This document shows, piece after piece, positions 53,150-64,000 of a stretch of DNA of 64,000 bases. The stretch lies in the NCBI GenBank assembly GCA_009767595.1, contig VSDK01000517.1, forward strand, positions 240,759 to 304,758, written 5' to 3'. The notes below the pieces were generated by a model. That model ran no database searches. It saw only the letters and a list, made by a program, of their open reading frames with translations, and was not told the origin of the DNA. Every line of letters begins with the position of its first letter. Position 1 is the stretch's first letter. Source of the stretch: Symbiodinium kawagutii. Lineage: Eukaryota; Sar; Dinophyceae; Suessiales; Symbiodiniaceae. The translations under genes and the position numbers were made by a program.

Positions 53150-54720
53150 GGGATTTTGTCACCAAGCATCCTGGAACGGAGGATCTGACTTGGGCTGAAC
53201 TGTCTACAGCAATGCAGCGCTTTTGGGCACAAGTCTCTCATGGAGACATGCCACTTGGACTCAGCGGTTTCTTGTGGGTGGAGACTTCTTGGTTCACAGT
53301 GGATGCCATTGAAGTTATACCACGACTGGTAGGTACGCTGGTTATGTTCACCAACTTACCAGGCGGTACCGCTTGAACATGTTTTTTTACTGGAGATGCT
53401 CAGCATATCCTTCTGAAATTTCTGTTCTGTCCTTATGAAGCCTTATGATAGATTGACATGGGTTCAGATATTGTTGATTAATGTGGTTGCAAATATTGAT
53501 TCATAGTGTTGACTGATGGTCAATCAATAATGATTACATATGATTACCAGATTTGTGAACCCACATTGCCAGGCAATATACGGTCAATCCATATATGATA
53601 CTGATGCTTATAAATCGTTACCGTGGTTGCTGTGGCTGAATCCATACATATGATGTTTAACGAAGCAGATTCAAATGAATTTGCCATCTGTATCGGTATG
53701 GATGAAAGAATGATGGTTAATCGTTCTTTGTTAGTTGTTTATTACCATGTCATTGACTGTCGATTACCATGTCATTCATCATCATTAAGACTTATGGTCA
53801 ATCATAGCTTAATGATTTCAATGAACACTGTTAATTGTTGATTGTTCGTCAAGCATCATGATTCATAGTTGATTCACGTCATTGATGGTTAATCAGTTGT
53901 TTTCTAGTTGTTTATTGCTGCTTAAAAACAACTAGCAACTGATTCATCGTGCTAATTCAACAACTGTCAATCCACTTGTTCTTAAATCACAATTAACAAT
54001 TGTTGATTGATCACAAATAACGATTCATTCATGGTGGTTAACCATTGCTGCTATTATTTGTTGTTAATCATTGTTGTTAATCATTGTAATTCATAGTAAT
54101 GCCACTTACAGTAATCATTGCTGTGATCAATCAACCTGAATGAAAACACCTCGCTGTTCAACATCATGCGCATCCAAGGCCAGAGGCGAGGGCGGAATTG
54201 GAGTTCTGGTGCTTTTTCGGGCTCGGTGGAGCCGTTCATTGGCGTCGTCACATGAGTGATGGGTTAATCCGTGTCAATGATGGTTGATGGCTAATCCATG
54301 CATCCGTAACCATGGGAAAGACATACTATTCCGACCCAGCAAGACATATACTACTCCAACCCAGCAATTCATTTTCATGTTGGAAAGGCACTGGTTTCCG
54401 GGTGCCGGTTTCCACGTAAGATCGCTTGAGCAGTTGGAAATCATGAGTTTTTGGCACGTTTTTCCCAATCAATGGTTGTTCTGGTGCTATGCATCCTCAT
54501 CCTCATTTCTATGGGTTGCATCTAAATCATTGATAGCGCCTCCTTCTTTTCATGGCAGTTCATCAACAGCATGTTACCAGAATTAAACCCCAAGCGTAGC
54601 CAATCATAGCCAATCACAACCAGTCGCGATAGCCAAGAACATCCAAGAACCAATATCCAATCAATTTACACAGACAATCTATTCTAACCAATAACAAATA
54701 TCATATTGATTTAAACAATG
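53150..54720. other. one unassigned frame, then AT-rich repeats
   Basis: A frame at 53110-53376 contains VTKHPGTEDLTWAELSTAMQ and GDMPLGLSGFLWVETSWF. It is protein-like, but its start lies in a MITE and no family is recognised. From 53450 to 54300 the sequence is degenerate TGATTAATCATTG-type repeat. Confidence 0.35.
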
Positions 54721-54760
54721 ACAAGCAATCCTAACCAACAGGAAAGCAATTTCTTTGCAG

Positions 54761-54890
54761 CCGCACGGAAGTTCGCTGCACCAGGCGTCTCTCAGCTTGG
54801 AGAGGACGACCTGAGAGATGCGAGAAGCCTTGTCACGTGGAAGATGGATCTCTGGGGGTCACAGCACGAGTTGCAGCCAAGTGACAGTAG
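54761..54890 (+). CDS. candidate exon, unknown protein
   Basis: A strong 3' splice site (AATTTCTTTGCAG) ends at 54760. The frame then reads RKFAAPGVSQLGEDDLRDAR and SLVTWKMDLWGSQHELQPSD, ending at a donor near GACAGTAG followed by GTTCGT. It is stop-free and soluble-looking, with many charged residues. No family is recognised. Confidence 0.5.
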
Positions 54891-54904
54891 GTTCGTGAGC
54901 TGGG

Positions 54905-55030
54905 GCAATGGTGGTTAGTGATGGTTGATGATGGTTTGATGATGTTTGATGATGGCGTGATGATGGTTTGATGATGGTTGATGCTGGTTTATTGTTGGTG
55001 ATCATTATGGTTGATTATGGTTAAGAGTTC
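54905..55030. repeat. GATGGTT minisatellite
   Basis: About 12 units of TGATGGTTTGATGATGGT-type sequence. Confidence 0.8.
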
Positions 55031-55048
55031 TTTAACTATGCCGTTTGC

Positions 55049-55769
55049 ATGCCACAGATCGGGAGAACAACCATGGCTTACACCCACAGAAAAGGTCCAG
55101 CACTAGATGATAGCGGGCAGCGGTCTAAGACGCGCTGCTTTACCGGCTGCTGGGTTCCTCCAAAGGAGGTGGTGAAATTCATTGCAGGTGGAGATCAGGG
55201 TGAGATGCTTGTGATTACCTTGGGTTCATTGAAGATCATGGAAGATCTTGGAAGTCGTTTTCGCATACTTTTGCCATCTTTTGCCCGCATGATCGATCTC
55301 ATACCTGAGATTATGCTGCGTTTGAATAGCGTCGATGTGCCATGTGCACGAGACAGCACGCAAAGAGCGTGTTTCCGGCCTTGTTTTTAACATGACCAAT
55401 GGAAGCCTTCTTCAGAGCCAAATTTGTCCTGGTCGCATGGGTAGCCAAGATTCTACGAGTCATTCTCGTGTCAGCAATTTACCAAGCGCAAAAGCTGCCA
55501 CATACTCAGTTGCATTTGTTGGGGCTCGTCCAGGGGCTGAAGGCTTGTCCGTGGTTTTCACGGAAAGCGACATCGTTTTCAAGCTTCACAAGAGGTCTTC
55601 AATTGAAGAAAAGGTACGTTCGCTACTTCCAGCATGCTGTGCGGGAGGTGGGCGCAGTTCAGAATGGGCAGCATCCAGAAGTGAGTACATGTGCCACTGT
55701 CTTCAGCGTGTGCATCATCTCCAGAGGTTTTGTAATGTTGATGCTCTAAGGTCCAATTCAGGACACTAG
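55049..55769 (+). CDS. possible exons in overlapping frames, unknown protein
   Basis: A first piece after a 3' splice site (TTGCATGCCACAG) reads RTTMAYTHRKGPALDDSGQR, then FTGCWVPPKEV. A second (55335-55769) contains YSVAFVGARPGAEGLSVVFT and ESDIVFKLHKRSSIEEK, ending at a donor-like AAG followed by GTACGT. A third, in another frame, reads RYVRYFQHAVREVGAVQNGQ before GTGAGT at about 55680. Each has splice-like edges. I recognise no family, and the frames compete. Confidence 0.35.
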
Positions 55770-56755
55770 AAACGTACCCTGTAGCCTCATCTCTGACTGT
55801 AGTGCAGACAAAGCTGGGCATTGGGCAGCTTGGGCATGGTCAAAACTCCTGAAAGTTGACATCCAATTGGTCTGTGCAGAGAATGAGATCAGCCCCGCAG
55901 CCCTGCCAGCCCTACACGTCCGCTAGGCAGGTGATGGAAGCTTTGCAGCTTTGAGTCGTGCACTCGCAGTGCAAGGTGGGTGACAACGAGTGGCTGTCCA
56001 TTGTGCCATGGTGTACCACCAGCGTCAATAGGCGACCTGACCTGTTCGTTTGGAGGATGTTGGGGAGGTCCTTGCTTTAAGACACATACCAATTGTTGAT
56101 CAAACCAAATGAGTTCAACCATCATGGGGGAAAGTTGAGACTGGTCCATATGCTGGTCAATGGTTAACAATGCACAGAATTCGCATCAAAACAACAATCA
56201 CTGATGCTGACGACCAGCAGCTGACAGTGACGAAAGGTGATGGGTCGCTCGCAACCTAAGGTGTGTATCGTATTTTCACATTCCATGGATGTTGAGCTTT
56301 GTCATCCCATGTATGATGGCGCATGACAGGCCCTATGAGCATCTCCTGTGTTGAGGTTTGATGCCCCATTGTCACTTTTCCGTTACCCACTTGCGTCTAT
56401 TGGGAGACTTCAACATGAAGAGCGTTGTTGGCTTTTCACACTGTCGATGGGTGCATGTAGATCGACGAGTAATTGTGCTCGCATCAATTTCGTAGTCTTC
56501 AAGAGTATCCTAAACGATGGCGATTCCTAACTGCAAAAAGTCACACCATACACTCGATTTCCACACATGCCATTTCAGGAAGCACCTTAGGGTCTGTGTC
56601 AGGCGTTCTAATATATGATGTCTTGTACGCCAAATCAGTAGCTTACTCACACTGAAGAATCTTCAGATGATAGTTTTGGGACGATTTTTTGGGTCAACTT
56701 GCATCAATTTGCTACATCAACTTGTTCGAAGTGGTTCTGTAGCTTGTATCCAACT

Positions 56756-56890
56756 TACAACTCAGTCGTTGAGGTCGCTGAGGTCGCTGCGAGCGCGAAA
56801 ATGCGCTCGCGGCTGGCGCGCAAAATGCAAAGGTGGCGCGAAAAATGCGAAGCTGCTTGCCCGCGGGGGTTGGCCTTGCTCGATGATTGA
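56756..56890 (+). CDS. candidate exon, basic helix
   Basis: A stop-free frame reads SVVEVAEVAASAKMRSRLAR, then KMQRWREKCEAACPRGLALL, to a TGA at 56888-56890. It is GC-rich with many CpG, unlike its AT-rich flanks. The peptide looks like an amphipathic basic helix. No family is recognised. Confidence 0.35.
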   Translation, partial: YNSVVEVAEVAASAKMRSRLARKMQRWREKCEAACPRGLALLDD

Positions 56891-59800
56891 AGTCTCAGCT
56901 GGGTCAAGTCTTTGTTTTTTCTGATGACAGTGGATCCATGATTGCTGAGGGTGCCCCATGGTGGGTTCCTGAGCAGTTCCCTACCGTCCCATCTTTGATG
57001 CAGAAAGGGGTTCGCACTTTCTGCATAGCTGTGCACGGTCCGATTCTGGCTTTGTATCCGCTGTGATTTTTGGGGTCAAACAGCTTCAGCCTGAAGTTCA
57101 GAACCCTGGGTTTGGGCTTTGTTTAGAAAATGGATCTAATCATATGCGCACCCCACTCGCCAACCCAAAAATTATTACTGTGGGAAACGACAAGTATTTG
57201 GGACACTTGTGAGGTCATATTCGACATAGCTCATGGACGTCCCCAATCGATTGAATCTGATTGACCACATTTTGTTGGAGGTGCAGGTAGCAGTGCGTTG
57301 ATGGACCAGATATACTGGGAAGCCGCATATCTAAACGAGTCCTTGTGACCTTAAACAACTTGAAGACTCAAAGACTCGTACACTGATGGCCAATGAAGTA
57401 GTTAGCCGGATGCTTCATGAAATTTTGGAAAAATGGTCAACAACTTGCACGGACTGAAGATGTGTGCAGGGCTTGTCCCATCTTCCATCGCACGCACATC
57501 GCCATGCGCCAGCCACAGGCGGGGTTGAAGCCAGGACCGTCACTGGTTTCTTAAGGCATAGGATCCACCGGAGAATCCATGGGTGACGGTGATGAATTTG
57601 GTTTGTTGTGATCGGATGCCTGGCAAGAAATGTGGCGCCTTCTTGTGACACGACGAGATTTTGAAGAAAGGCTTGCAGCTACAGTGGATCATATTGATGG
57701 CTGCAGGAATGGCAGTTGGCTTTGTGGACATGCCACCCTGACCCCTGAGCTCAGGGATGTATGAACTGGAGCGGATACACTGAGATGACACATGGGGTTC
57801 GCCGATTTCATGTTATTGCAAAAGCCCAGCAACTTTCTACTGCACCTCTTTGGCATTTTGGAAGTGACCATTTGCTTGCCAAGGAGATATATGTTGATCA
57901 TTGATGGTAAATTACATACTTTGGGTAGTCCCTAGTTCAAGCTCCTGCTGAGCACAATCCCGTTTCGGTTCGGACATTCTCAGATGGGACACCTCCATGA
58001 GCAACTCGTTTTCCAGTTTTTACAGTTCACTCATATTTCTTGGACACCTTGCACATAGGTTGCTTTCCCAACTTGTTGATTGCTTGGTTTTTGCTTGCTC
58101 ACAAGTCATGTACCTAGAACAATGGTAAGGATTCTCCCTGTATCACTTTGATTAAGTAGGTGTCCCCTACTTTGTTGACACTTACCTCCAAAATATGGGT
58201 TTCAACAAAGAGACATGTTTTATACATTCATATACATTCCAACATGGGGGGAAATATGTTGTACTTATAACTTATGATATTTGTGTGGCCAGACCTGCTT
58301 GGGGGTGTGGCAAATGCCGAGAGATACGAACATCAAAAGAGTTGTAGCATGCTGCATGGCACGATTGCATTGCGGTAGGTTTGGAATTCACATGTAGCAA
58401 AAAGCAAGTTGCCAGTCTTTTGCTCGCAGGTGCTGCTGATATTCGGGGGATGAGCTGGGGGCACTCAGTACAGGCAACTGATCTCCGGGAAAAGCTGAAA
58501 TTCTGACTGCGAAAAGTATGGGCATCGCCAGTTGGAGGTGTGGCAACGGTAGCTGAAGCTGCACATGCACATGCCCATTGAAAGCCGAGCACCTGAACCC
58601 ATGGGAGCCCTCACTCCAGCTGTTGTGCCCTCAGCAGTGCATGGCCGAGGCGATGTTGATTCGCCACAGTCTTTCTGGCATCAATTGGCAAAGGGACGAC
58701 CAGTGGTACCTGAGTCAAAATCAGTAGACAGCCGTTGAGCCAACATTGGGATACATTGGGATACATTGGGATGATGGGGAGGATCCTCAGGAGGACGATC
58801 AAAGACCTGATCCATGGGTGGATTTCTTGGAATCAAGCCGCTGATCTCACACCACTCGCTGGATCCATGGGTAGCTTTGAAGTACAACACGGCTTCTCCC
58901 CAAGCCTGTGATCACACTTTCGCAATCTTTCGCATGTAACATGGTACAGTTTGGCTTTGAAACCAACAAGAACGGTCAACCCAAATCCCATGCGCGCTCT
59001 AAGATAGGCGCTTCATTGCTAATCAGCATCCAGTTGTGAGGGGACATTTCACAGCTCCAGGTCCGTGAGGCTTCAAAATTTGATGCAAGTCCCTCCAACC
59101 AACCAGTATGCTTCGGTATACTGTATACTTCAGTCTCACGGTTTCCAGAAAATGATGTCCCACCATCCAGCCCACGCATTCACCAAGCATCAGGAACTAT
59201 GGAACCAATCGAACAGTCGCCTGACAGGGCGAAGATTGCACGTCGCGCCACCAATGTTCGGGATCCAAGTTGCGCGAGCCATCGCGAGCACAGGTGGCAT
59301 TTGTTTGGTGTCACTTGCAACGGAGAGCAAAACTTGCTCGGCGCTGACTACTTGGCAAATCGCAGCACTTATAGAGTTTTGCAGCTGGGAGTGGCGTTTG
59401 GAAGTTTAGTAATAGGCTTTAGTTTGGAATACTATAGATCTAGTTGGCACTGATCTGTGTCTTGCGCTGCTCAGCCCTCTCCTAGTCACGAGTCACTACC
59501 TGCTTTAGGTTCGGCATCTTGACCACGATGTGAACACAATTGTCGCGTCACTGTGTGCTTGCTGTCATTGACAGAATTTCAGTGCTTTTGTGCAGACATG
59601 ATGCTTGATCGCATATCAATACTTTGTTCTGTTCGCAAGGGAGTGCAAGAGTGTGAATCTAAGAAATCCCTAATGAGTAGTACAAGGAAGTACCTCCGGA
59701 GAAAGTGTCAAGGTCCAACAAGCTGCCAACTTCAACTACTCAGAAATGAAAATGATTGGTCAAGTTTTTCGGTCATTGGCACCCCACAGACATAGCCTGG

Positions 59801-60130
59801 TGCCAAGGTCAAGGCCGTGGTCCTGGCCAATCCGCACCTTGGATGAGTTGTTTTGCACTCCGGACTTGTAGCATTGCTAAGGATAAACCGGGGCACACAG
59901 AGAGGGTGAAGACCTGCCAGACTGGTACCTTTTATGCAAACTTAGAAGGGATTTGAGATACACATTTAGATTTGTGGTCACTCCCACATGCTTCCTTCCC
60001 CAGCTCCTGAAGGAGAGATAGGATTCAATCTCAGCCAAGCCAATGCAACTAGGATGTTCCCGACGTTTCACGTTTGGGCGTTTCCAAACTGCTGCTTGCA
60101 ATTGGAGTTTTTGGTAGAGCTTTTCATTTG
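56891..60130. other. no confident gene
   Basis: Frames at 57415-57548, 58272-58592 and 59065-59453 are open on one strand or the other without motifs. GGGATACATT occurs three times in tandem at 58748-58772. No RNA genes. Confidence 0.3.
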
Positions 60131-60134
60131 GCAG

Positions 60135-60187
60135 ACGAGCTGAGGAACAACATCCGCGTTGCGGTACGAATCCGTCCCTTCAATGCC
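60135..60187 (+). CDS. probable kinesin motor-domain exon (start of the motor)
   Basis: After a 3' splice site (TTTCATTTGGCAG) the plus strand reads ELRNNIRVAVRIRPFN. This is the first beta strand of the kinesin motor (IRVxVRxRPxN), which starts almost every kinesin head and contributes the Arg-Pro that contacts the nucleotide base. The frame then continues into AGCSSW, which no longer fits a kinesin, so the exon probably ends at about 60187, perhaps at a GC-type donor (AAT followed by GCCGG). Other motor exons (P-loop, switch motifs) are not seen in the remaining 3.8 kb, so either introns are long or this is a fragment. Confidence 0.55.
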
Positions 60188-61711
60188 GGCTGCTCAAGCT
60201 GGCGAAATGTGGAGACGAGCGCTGGCTGTCTTCATAAATGTTCCAGCACCGACATTGATATCCCAAAGATCAACCCTTCGGTGCCCAAAAGAACTATCGA
60301 GGTCCTATGTTGATGCAATCAGAATGTTTCCTCAAAGCAGCGTCAAAAGAACCGGTTGGTCCTTCCGTCCCCCTGTTCAAGCGTGTGTGTAGCTCGCGCT
60401 TTACAGCATTTTTTCCCACTGGTTCCAGTGTTTCATGCACACCAGCTCTGTTGCCATGGTCTTCTCGGCATCGTCGGCATGGTTTTGTGAAGGTTTCAAT
60501 TGGTTGATGCAGATGCACCCGTCGAAGCGCATTTTTCACCATTGGCATTTTGTTCGTTGTTCTGCGCTTTGCACGTTCGTTGTATTTGATGGACGGTCGT
60601 TGCTTTAGCATCCTTGTTTCATGGAGATGATTATAACGATGGTTTCATGTAGCGTATATTCCCATGGCTTTTTCTTGGAGATGTTGACTTGGGAGGACAC
60701 TAGCCATTTGGGTACATCCCAAAATCCATTTCCAAAAACTCCTTACATTCAGCAACTCCGTCCCAGCTAGCGAGACATGCCAGCAGACTCAGTTCAGTTG
60801 GAACAGGTCAACATGTGATCCTTAGAGGATCTTAGCCGTAGGGATTTATCAAAGTTGATTTCAGGCACAGGTCATCAAACGTGTCCTGACCTCTCTGTGC
60901 AATGGTCAATATGGTTGAAAAGCGATGATACTATGGAGAGAAGAAGAGAGACCAAGAAAGTGGTCGGTTGGGTACCGGATATTCCATCCCGCAATACTCC
61001 CACGGTGGATGATTGCAGTCTCTGAACACCAGGCAAGAATCAAACCCCAGAACACTCAGAAGTCGACTAGAGAATCAACATCAGAAATCAAGCAGGACAA
61101 CCTTCCTGCATCGATTTGTTGAGTCAACCTGGGTAGGCACCAAGGTAACCTTCATGCATTCACCAGGGTAACAACCGGGGTAACCAACTCATGGATCTGC
61201 TTCGAAGAAAAGGCCAAAGAGCTTTCAGAAGGACGTGCGGCATCTGAAACTGTGTCTTGGCAGCTGTATTTGGTGCCACTTGTGAGGATGCCTGCGCACA
61301 TATTAATGTGATATTACATGACTTTACCTTCATACAGATGCATACCTATGAATTCCTGACAAACTCGATCCATTGTGTACCCCTATCATTGGTGCCACCT
61401 CAAAGGTTGGTGTCGGCTACCTTAGCCACCCGTGTAGGGGAGGAAACGACTGTACCCGCACGCTGCAGCTTTGCTTCTCTCTCTGGCGGATGACCTATAG
61501 TCAACATTTCTGCTTCTCGACCGTTAGTATAACATGATCACAGGTTGAAAATAGCTTCTAATGGATACTACTGGGGTTGTGTCCAATGAAAAATCATGAT
61601 GACTTATGGCTGTCGCAAAGATTCACCCTGGCGATGTGAATAGGTGATCCGAAGAAATTACATGTGGGGTCAGTAGCTAAGAGATGCCATATTCCTTGGT
61701 CATCTGGAATG

Positions 61712-61745
61712 TCTCTGGTCAAATTCCTGTGAATTTGACCAGAGA
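61712..61745. repeat. perfect hairpin, 15-bp arms
   Basis: TCTCTGGTCAAATTC at 61712-61726, loop CTGT, and GAATTTGACCAGAGA at 61731-61745. Confidence 0.85.
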
Positions 61746-61924
61746 TTCATCCTAAGAACTTACCTTGGCTAACTTTTCAATTTGGAGATGTCCAGAGATG
61801 CCCAGATACACCGGCGCCCAGCCGTCCAGCGGTCCAAAGGTCTTGGAGGTCGAGGATTCCACTGTGAGGTCCTCAGTGACGGTGGATCCAACTCTGAAAC
61901 ATCAAAACAGCCGCCAGTGATGGG

Positions 61925-62012
61925 TTGATTGGTTGGCTGGTTGGCTGGCTGGCTGGTTGGTTGATTGGCTGGCTGGTTGGCTGGTTGGTTGGCTGGTTGG
62001 TTGGCTGGTTGG
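61925..62012. repeat. (GGCTGGTT)n minisatellite
   Basis: About 11 copies of GGTTGGCT and GGCTGGTT with small changes. The Gly-Trp-Leu-Val reading is a by-product. Confidence 0.95.
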
Positions 62013-64000
62013 GTAGAATGGATGATTTAAATAGTCAGTCACATGAAGTGATGAGAAAGCCCATTGGCAACCCTAGTACTTTTCATTTTTGTGCAGTCCG
62101 CGAGCGGAACCCATGGGGGGGCCATTGAGAAAGCCCAAGGGTAGGGTACAGGATGGTTGATCTGTAGAAGCTGCCATCTTTTAGCTAGTCGGAATACACG
62201 GACTATCTTGATGAATGCTCTATAGTCAAGAATCATACTGTAGGGATCTATCATGACCGATCAACCATTTTCTAGCTGCTAATTCACTTGCCACGACAGC
62301 AATGCGTTGGAAATTGTACGGCTTTGGATAGCTTTGGATGTGGTCCGATTTGCATTTCAGGATTTCAACAAGGCAACTAGGGATGGCACTGGCGTCAGGT
62401 GTAGAGACTCGAACGTTGTCAGAGCTTGACTTGTTTGGAGCATCAATGCTGTAGCTTGAAGGTGAAGGTTGGACTTCTGGAAGTGGATAGGTTATTCTTG
62501 TTACCGAACTTGCTTAGGTCATTACATACGGCGAATTCGCCAAAGAGAAGAGATACAACTTCGACATCTTGGCATGATTTTGCAGCAGCGTGTGCACTTC
62601 ACAGACAGAGAGAGAGGGAGAGAGGGCGGGAGAGTCATTGGGTCACGTGATCATATTTGCTGTTGGTACACTCGTGAGTACTTTGAACATGAGAACAGTA
62701 GTAGTATGTCATATCAAGGATTTCATGGATGTATTCATGGATTGTGGCGATCATGTGTGTTCTTGCAATTCTCACGCAGAAACCTTTAGGGGACCACTCC
62801 CTGGCAAGTAGTTACTTGATGATTCTTTTTCATGAAGCAGAACTCCGGACTCACCAAATCACTTGGTGCGGCATTGAAAGACCTCTCGCGTGAGCTGGTT
62901 CTGATCATTCAATGGATCTGTGCTGAGCTGTCCATTTCTTGGTGTATTCTTGAAATGACCCCAATATATCATTGTCAATAATAAGTAATAATTAACCATT
63001 AATAATGACTAAATGGTGTCATGACCCCAATTCAATAATCATTAGTAATGAGTGTCAACCATTTTCATGTTGTCCTTGTTGCATATTGTAGGCATTGCTA
63101 AACAAAACAGTGAAACCGTTTTCCACAGCGGGCAGCTTGAAAACTGATCGTGCCAGGATTCTGTGTTCAAGTCCATTGATTCAATCAAGGGAGCATCGCA
63201 AGCTGATGTCTTTCAGGAGTCACTTAGGGGCCATGAAAGCAGAATAGAATCAGAAGAGCACGTCTTTGCGAGAGTTCTTGGCTTCTTTCATGAAAAGCAA
63301 GCTGTGGAAATCGACCCTTATTGTATCTTCTTCCCTAGATTTGCGGAGTCTAAATTTGAACCATGGATATTGTTTGCTGAAGTTACGTCGAGATTCTGCA
63401 TGATTCTGCCAGGAGCTTGGAATTCCAATCTTGGAAAATGCATTGGATGTGTCTTGGCGAAGAGACACTTCCACTCCCTGAAACCGACAGTATGGTTCCA
63501 GGTGGTAAGTGAACAGGGGACTTGTGTATATAAACATGTACGTATATACGTATAAATATATATATATATATATATACGTACTTAATACTTATTGAATGTA
63601 ATCATTGTTGAAGATATATTTATGTATAAAATGTAATGTATATACATACACATACACATGTAAAATTTCGTAAAAGTAACGTAGACATTACACAGTTGAC
63701 TTATCCACAGTCTCACAACGCCAAAGTGTAATTCCAATAGCACAAACTGCGGGTGGTTGTGAACATCCCAATGTACAGCCTTATGCAACGGCCATCCGCA
63801 GAGGACATATTGAGTTGCATTGATTCAGGTTGTGCGCTTTCTACCCTATCTGTTTCTACCTGTTGGGTTTGTTTGGTTTCTTCCTGTTGCAAGTGTTTCT
63901 GAGATCAGGGATTTGAAACAGGTTTTGTTGCGTGTTGAGTAGTCGACTCAGTGCAGCCGTTTCAGGAGTTTTCTTTTCTGCATTGGAAATCCTCACATGA

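Larger units (their letters stand above)
60188..64000. other. no confident gene; hairpin and microsatellites
   Basis: Open frames at 60307-60611, 61257-61493, 62426-62811 and 63163-63555 lack motifs. The last contains AESKFEPWILFAEVTSRFCM and could be an exon. AT-rich TATATA repeat lies at 63540-63580. No RNA genes. Confidence 0.3.

Overview
The window looks like nuclear DNA of a dinoflagellate, probably Symbiodiniaceae or a relative. This rests on content, not on a search. There is a tyrosine-recombinase retrotransposon with a methyltransferase domain and a 2A-like peptide. There is an intronless gene with relic spliced-leader sequence in its 5' leader, and its protein is a ubiquitin-like/RCC1-like repeat fusion. 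There are TTTAGGG-type telomere-like repeats, short exon-like islands widely spaced in repeat-rich DNA, and many degenerate ACCATTA minisatellites. It is eukaryotic DNA, so operons, ribosome binding sites and bacterial terminators do not apply.

Layout. 1-800: one possible exon and a small inverted-repeat element. 818-8427: a nearly complete Ngaro-like (DIRS-order) element. Its left end is repeat A1 and its right end is B1-A2-B2. Between them lie a small membrane-protein ORF, an ORF ending in an RNase H1-N/viroplasmin-like domain, a gag-like ORF and a 1406-codon pol frame. Pol reads RT, first part of RNase H, C5-methyltransferase-like domain, rest of RNase H, 2A-like peptide, tyrosine recombinase. 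8.4-14.9 kb: no convincing gene, but a perfect hairpin and interstitial telomere-like repeats. 14.95-16.1 kb: relic spliced leaders followed by the Ubl-RCC1 gene.

18.7-23.3 kb: plus-strand islands encoding leucine-rich repeats, with an array of near-palindromes at 19.26-20.10 kb. 23.9-24.6 and 29.0-29.6 kb: two arrays of one satellite family. 32.6-34.3 kb: three unassigned plus-strand exon-like islands. 34866-35731: assembly gap. 36-46 kb: scattered exon-like islands and inverted-repeat elements. 46.2-52.8 kb: EF-hand-like islands, perhaps from one or two calcium-binding proteins. 54.7-56.9 kb: further candidate exons. 60.1 kb: a probable kinesin motor exon. The rest is intron-like or intergenic DNA with microsatellites.

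How it works together. The retrotransposon proteins form a plausible unit: gag-like protein, RT/RNase H for cDNA synthesis, and a recombinase released by 2A for integration through the split repeats. The methyltransferase-like domain would be an unusual addition. Host genes are seen only as exons, so gene models here are tentative and need RNA evidence. Only the retrotransposon ORFs and the Ubl-RCC1 gene are read with good confidence.
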